Source: Oscillospiraceae bacterium (GTDB lineage: Bacteria > Bacillota_A > Clostridia > Oscillospirales > WRJC01). Taken from it: a stretch of DNA of 8,986 bases. This document shows, piece by piece, positions 5,878 to 8,986 of this stretch. The DNA lies in NCBI GenBank assembly GCA_009785015.1, contig WQXD01000141.1, positions 1 to 8,986 on the forward strand. Direction: 5' to 3'. The notes beneath the pieces were generated by a model that worked only from the letters and a program-made list of their open reading frames with translations, was not told the origin of the DNA and did no database searches. The position numbers and the translations under genes are program-made. The number at the start of each line of letters is the position of its first letter. Positions within the stretch are counted from its first letter, which is position 1.

Positions 5878-7377
5878 ATGAACCATGTATGCTTGAATTT
5901 CACGGAGTCCAAGGGGATAATAAACAAAAATATTTACGGGCATTTTTCAGAGCACATAGGCGGTGTGTTCTACGACGGGCTATGGGTGGGAGAAAACTCG
6001 CCCGTCCCGAATATACGCGGATTCAGAAAATCCTTGGTTGAGAGCTTCAAAAAAATAAATCCCCCGGTTTTGCGCTGGCCCGGCGGATGTTTCGCGGAAA
6101 CTTACGACTGGCGCGACGGGATAGGCCCGAGAGAACGCCGCCCGGTCAGGGTGAACTGGTGGTACAACGACGACAAGCGCACCGAATCAAATCAGGTCGG
6201 CACGCACGAGTTCGTGGATTTCTGCCGGCTCGCGGGGGCGAAACCGTACTTTGCGGCGAATATCACCTCGAGCTCTCCGCTTGCGATCCGCGACTGGATT
6301 GAGTACTGCAACTTCCCCGAAAACCTCACCTCGCTCTCCGCGCAGCGCGGCGTGAACGGGGACCCGGCGCCATTCGGGGTCGAATATTGGGGAATCGGAA
6401 ACGAGAACTGGGGCGGCGGCGGAAATATGACCCCGCAGATGTACGCGCGCGAATTTATGCGCTACAAGACAATCTGCGATTCCGTGAACAACGCGGGCTG
6501 CAAGTTTATCGCCTGCGGGCCGAACGGCGGCGATTTGAACTGGACAAAGGGGTTTTTGGAAGAGTACCAATACAACAAAGATCATCCGGGCTCGCTCTAC
6601 GGGTTTTCGCTGCACTATTACTGCGGCGCCGCGGGGCACCCGCTCAAATTCTCCGAGGATGAATATTACCAGATGCTCTCGCAGGCCTCCCGGATGGAAA
6701 ACCTGATAAAAAGCCACAGGGCGGTGATGGATTATTACGACCCGAAAAGGAAACTGGGGCTCGCGGTGGACGAATGGGGCTGCTGGCACCAGGGCGGCAC
6801 CGGGCCGTCGGCCGGATACAACCTGTTTGAGCAGCAGAGCACGGTGCGCGACGCGCTCGTGGCGGGTTTGACGCTGAATATATTCAACAATTGCTGCGAT
6901 GTGGTGATTATGGCGAATGTGGCGCAGCTGTGCAACAATCTGCACTCGCTGTTTTTGGCCGGAGGGGACAATTTTGTGGAGACGCCGAACTATTTTGTGT
7001 TCGACATGTACAAAACGCACCAAAACGGCAGGCAGATACCGACTCTCGACGATTTCGGGACGATAAAAGTAAAAGACAGGGAGCCATTAAAAACCGTTTC
7101 GGTTTCGGCGTCCCAGGACGAAAACGGCCAAATCACGGCGACCTTTGTCAACTTGGATTACGCAAACGAAAAAGAAGTGAAACTCTCGGCGTTCGGCGGG
7201 GATATTTCGGGTCCGGCAACCCTCACCGCGCTTTTTGCCGGGGACGCCCGCGCATATAACAGCTTTGAAAACCCGGAGGCCGTGCGGCCGGTTTCACAAG
7301 ATATCATCCTCACCCCGGATACGCCGATTTTGCTGCCCAAGTCCGGCGTGGTTTCGCTGGTGGTCAAAAAAGCTTAA
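5878..7377 (+). CDS. abfA: GH51 alpha-L-arabinofuranosidase, cytoplasmic
   Basis: A 499-residue enzyme that removes terminal alpha-L-arabinofuranosyl residues from arabinan, arabinoxylan or their oligosaccharides with retention of configuration. It shows the GH51 landmarks in order: IYGHFSEHIGG (19-29), LRWPGGCFAETYDWRDGIGP (65-84), YWGIGNENWG with acid/base Glu176 (170-179), SLHYY (244-248), and VDEWGCWH with nucleophile Glu299 (297-304). NIFNN and MANVAQL (334-351) are typical of the later barrel, and the last ~120 residues form the C-terminal beta-sandwich. Length is normal for the family. No signal peptide is present, so it acts on imported oligosaccharides, consistent with the binding lipoprotein 26 bp upstream. 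The start ATG is preceded by AGGGAGGGG (5861-5869). Two adjacent Cys (339-340) and other Cys residues fit a cytoplasmic location. The substrate preference cannot be told from sequence. Confidence 0.95.
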   Translation: MNHVCLNFTESKGIINKNIYGHFSEHIGGVFYDGLWVGENSPVPNIRGFRKSLVESFKKINPPVLRWPGGCFAETYDWRDGIGPRERRPVRVNWWYNDDKRTESNQVGTHEFVDFCRLAGAKPYFAANITSSSPLAIRDWIEYCNFPENLTSLSAQRGVNGDPAPFGVEYWGIGNENWGGGGNMTPQMYAREFMRYKTICDSVNNAGCKFIACGPNGGDLNWTKGFLEEYQYNKDHPGSLYGFSLHYYCGAAGHPLKFSEDEYYQMLSQASRMENLIKSHRAVMDYYDPKRKLGLAVDEWGCWHQGGTGPSAGYNLFEQQSTVRDALVAGLTLNIFNNCCDVVIMANVAQLCNNLHSLFLAGGDNFVETPNYFVFDMYKTHQNGRQIPTLDDFGTIKVKDREPLKTVSVSASQDENGQITATFVNLDYANEKEVKLSAFGGDISGPATLTALFAGDARAYNSFENPEAVRPVSQDIILTPDTPILLPKSGVVSLVVKKA

Positions 7378-7395
7378 AAATACTTGAAAATAATT

Positions 7396-7401
7396 AAGGA
7401 G
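7396..7401 (+). promoter_or_regulatory. Ribosome binding site deciding the start of the kinase gene
   Basis: AAGGAG lies 12 nt before ATG 7414, rather far but the only good candidate. The frame extends upstream to TTG 7384, but that codon has no ribosome site before it and would place AAGGAG inside the gene. ATG 7414 is therefore preferred. Confidence 0.6.
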
Positions 7402-7413
7402 AAAATTTTCGCG

Positions 7414-8550
7414 ATGGACCGGGATATAATTGCAAAAAAATTAAAAAAATTGGATTATTTGAATAAGGACGAAAGAAATGAAATCGTCGATAAAATGCTT
7501 GCGGAATGGAAAAATACCGAAAAAGAATGGGGCGACCCGCTTTCGTTCGACGGCCTTTCCAAAGATGACTACAAGGCCAAAATAAAGGCGCTGGGAAGAT
7601 GCTTCGCGTTTTACCTCACCGAGAAAGTCAAAGAAAAAACCGTGTCAAAAATGTACGATAAATTGTTTGGGAAAATCAAAGCTTCAGACAATCCGTCCAT
7701 GATAATAGTGGCGGGGGCCATCGCCTCGGGGAAATCGACCGTGGTGGAATGCGTCATCCCGAAAAAATACGAAGCGTGCGGCATAGTGGACAAGGACAAA
7801 ATCAAGGCGTCCAATATTTTCAGGGACTATATACACAGTACCTTCGGCGACGAACACGGGAACCTCATCGAGGATTTCATGCTGAGCCTGCGCGACGATA
7901 TAGGCAGAAAAGCGATGGAAGACAAAAAGAGCATGCTGCTTGAACAGAGCTGCAAAACCAAAGATTTTTTGGAGACTTGCAAACTCGCGAAGCAAAAGTA
8001 CGGCTTTAAGATATGCGCAGAAGTCGTGATAACGCCGATCGCCTTCACCTGCGCGCGAAATGTGTACCGGTATGTCAAGGGCTTGTCGGAAAATCCGAAA
8101 ACCGCGCGCTATGAGGCCTACCTGAATATCAAGGAAACATACGACAAAGCGCCGGAAGTGCTGGAAGAGCTCAAGAAAAATTACGCCGACGAAATGACCG
8201 TTTATACTTCCGACATACTGATAGTGGAAACAAAAGACAAGCCGATGGCCAAAGTTTTCAACGATGTGGTAAACGGGCCCGTCAGCGACATTTCCTTTGA
8301 AATCGCGGAAAAGATATGCGATTACATAAATTTTCACATAGCACTCATACAAAACAACCCGGACGTTTTGTATTCGCTTTCTGTCACAAAACAAAAATTG
8401 AAGGAATTAAAAGAAAACCCGGAAATGATCGTGCCCGCGCAGCCGCAGAACTGGCAGCCGCGGAAAGTGCGCAACATGCTTAACAAGCTCAATGCGCCGC
8501 TGGGTCTTTGCTATTCCGAACGCTTAAAACAAAACATGGCAAAAAAATGA
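7414..8550 (+). CDS. Zeta-toxin-like P-loop kinase of unknown substrate
   Basis: A 378-residue protein. Residues 1-90 are charged and mostly helical (many Lys/Glu), without a recognised domain. Residues about 95-275 look like a zeta-toxin-type kinase (Pfam zeta_toxin group): hydrophobic strand MIIVAG then Walker A GAIASGKST (101-109, Lys107), IVDKDKIK with Asp126/Asp128, MLLEQS with Glu177 where zeta toxins have IIEGT, and Arg219/Arg232 in VYRYVKG and TARYEAY as candidate phosphate-binding residues. Later, VLEELKKNYADEMTVYTSD matches the zeta region before the last strand. A C-terminal helical extension of ~100 residues ends in NMLNKLNAPLG and a Lys-rich tail. Zeta toxins phosphorylate UDP-N-acetylglucosamine and are paired with an epsilon antitoxin; no small antitoxin gene adjoins this one. 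It lies 36 bp after the GH51 gene and appears to be in the same transcript. It could be a toxin, a small-molecule kinase or a nucleotide/sugar kinase. Confidence 0.7.
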   Translation: MDRDIIAKKLKKLDYLNKDERNEIVDKMLAEWKNTEKEWGDPLSFDGLSKDDYKAKIKALGRCFAFYLTEKVKEKTVSKMYDKLFGKIKASDNPSMIIVAGAIASGKSTVVECVIPKKYEACGIVDKDKIKASNIFRDYIHSTFGDEHGNLIEDFMLSLRDDIGRKAMEDKKSMLLEQSCKTKDFLETCKLAKQKYGFKICAEVVITPIAFTCARNVYRYVKGLSENPKTARYEAYLNIKETYDKAPEVLEELKKNYADEMTVYTSDILIVETKDKPMAKVFNDVVNGPVSDISFEIAEKICDYINFHIALIQNNPDVLYSLSVTKQKLKELKENPEMIVPAQPQNWQPRKVRNMLNKLNAPLGLCYSERLKQNMAKK

Positions 8551-8553
8551 CAT

Positions 8554-8602
8554 AAAAAAAGAGAAAACGCGGGCAAATTCGCCTGCGTTTTCTCTTTTTT
8601 TT
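8554..8602. terminator. Bidirectional hairpin terminator between convergent genes
   Basis: A 14-bp stem (gagaaaacgcgggc 8561-8574 with gcctgcgttttctc 8581-8594, one G-U pair) has a 6-nt loop. It is followed by eight T (8595-8602) and preceded by seven A (8554-8560), which read as T on the other strand. It can therefore stop both the + strand operon and the - strand gene ending at 8614. Confidence 0.93.
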
Positions 8603-8613
8603 AATTCAAAATT

Positions 8614-8986
8614 TTAACGATTGCCTTTGGCAAAGCGCCGCCCTATGGCAAAGGCCGCCGCGAAAATCAAAATGAAAAACAGTGCCGCTTCGTCGCCGGT
8701 GACCGGCGCCGTTGGAGTCGGAGCGGGAGCTTCGGCTTCGGGCTGGGCCGCGGGAGCTTCGGGTTCGGGCGCGGGTTCCGGTTCGGGCTCCGGCTCGGGT
8801 TCCGGCGGGGGGGGAGGCGCTTCAATGAGCACGAGCTCGTCGTTGCAGTTTGAGAGGTTCCAGGCCCCCACGCTCACCTCGTCGGTGGGCTCGCCCCACG
8901 ACATTTTGAAATCCCTCTGGTTGTTGTCGTCTATGTCGTCTAACAGCCATATCTGGAAGCCGAAAGCGTAACCTGGCTTAAGCATG
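8614..8986 (-). CDS. C-terminal part of a secreted CBM9-like carbohydrate-binding protein with Glu-Pro spacer and APVTG anchor (partial)
   Basis: Only the last ~124 residues are seen; the reading frame runs off the right edge, and the Met at 8985 lies in mid-domain and is not a credible start. Counting from that Met, residues 1-54 contain FGFQIWLLDDIDDNNQRDFK, then MSWGEP, AWNL and ELVLIE, which resemble the end of a family 9 carbohydrate-binding module (soluble-glycan binding, often beside xylanases). Residues 55-92 are a Pro/Glu/Ala-rich spacer. APVTGDE (93-99) is followed by a hydrophobic helix (about 100-114) and GRRFAKGNR, a sorting-signal layout of the x-P-x-T-G-D kind. The protein is thus exported and anchored at the surface. 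The APVTGD and SPKTGD signals in this window are alike, so the class B sortase at 3234-4088 may anchor it; simple membrane anchoring is the alternative. The catalytic part, if any, lies outside. Confidence 0.75.
   Translation of the reverse strand, partial: MLKPGYAFGFQIWLLDDIDDNNQRDFKMSWGEPTDEVSVGAWNLSNCNDELVLIEAPPPPPEPEPEPEPEPAPEPEAPAAQPEAEAPAPTPTAPVTGDEAALFFILIFAAAFAIGRRFAKGNR
8757..8808 (-). repeat. Hexameric repeat encoding a Glu-Pro tract
   Basis: On the minus strand, variants of the 6-mer GAACCC/GAGCCG repeat about seven times and encode Glu-Pro dipeptides with one Ala-Pro interruption, preceded by a run of Pro. Codon variation (GAA/GAG, CCC/CCG) shows that the tract is older than a fresh slippage event. 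It serves as an extended, negatively charged spacer between the glycan-binding domain and the anchor. Confidence 0.8.

Noticed and set aside
6187..7023. Minus-strand open frame of 278 residues
   Set aside because: It lies wholly inside the GH51 gene, whose catalytic motifs are intact. Its translation is rich in Arg, Val and His with no family resemblance.
7684..8394. Minus-strand open frame of 236 residues
   Set aside because: It is antisense to the kinase core, has no ribosome site, and its Phe/His/Arg-rich composition is that of a shadow frame.
8621..8971. Plus-strand open frame rich in Gly and Ser
   Set aside because: The Gly-Ser repeat is the reverse reading of the Glu-Pro tract. The minus strand gives a coherent binding domain, spacer and anchor, and a terminator precedes this + frame.

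Overview
The window looks like part of a chromosome from a low-to-mid GC Gram-positive bacterium, most likely an uncultured gut or rumen clostridium (Oscillospiraceae-like; this is inference). The reasons are strong AGGAGG-type ribosome sites, class B sortases with pilin-type and xPxTG-anchored surface proteins, a Thr/Pro-rich stalk of the style common in these bacteria, a sugar-binding lipoprotein of clostridial type, and a cytoplasmic GH51 arabinofuranosidase. No tRNA, rRNA, insertion sequence or CRISPR array is visible.

Region A (1-4153, all + strand) is a sortase/surface-structure locus. In order it holds: the 3' end of a pilin-like surface protein with a TPTG sorting signal; a class B sortase that also has a C-terminal membrane segment; a small XRE-family HTH regulator; a secreted protein with two Spy0128/FctA-like pilin domains, a Thr/Pro stalk and an SPKTG anchor; and a second class B sortase whose ATG touches the stop codon of that protein. 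A strong hairpin terminator closes the locus. The likely logic is two sortase-substrate pairs: one polymerises or attaches the TPTG protein, the other attaches the SPKTG protein to peptidoglycan. The regulator sits between the two pairs.

Region B (4207-8602, + strand) starts with a near-consensus sigma-A promoter (TTGACA, 17 bp, TAGAAT). It holds an ABC-type sugar-binding lipoprotein, a GH51 alpha-L-arabinofuranosidase without a signal peptide, and a zeta-toxin-like P-loop kinase, closely spaced (gaps of 26 and 36 bp) and ended by a hairpin that can act in both directions. The first two fit import and cytoplasmic trimming of arabino-oligosaccharides, but no permease is present. The kinase is an unexpected third member and has no visible antitoxin.

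Region C (8614-8986, - strand) is the 3' end of a convergent gene for a secreted protein: a CBM9-like carbohydrate-binding domain, a Glu-Pro repeat spacer and an APVTGD-type membrane/cell-wall anchor. Its anchor resembles the SPKTGD anchor in region A, so the second sortase could serve both proteins. Taken together, the window suggests a cell-surface plant-polysaccharide lifestyle: adhesion, glycan binding, uptake and hydrolysis.
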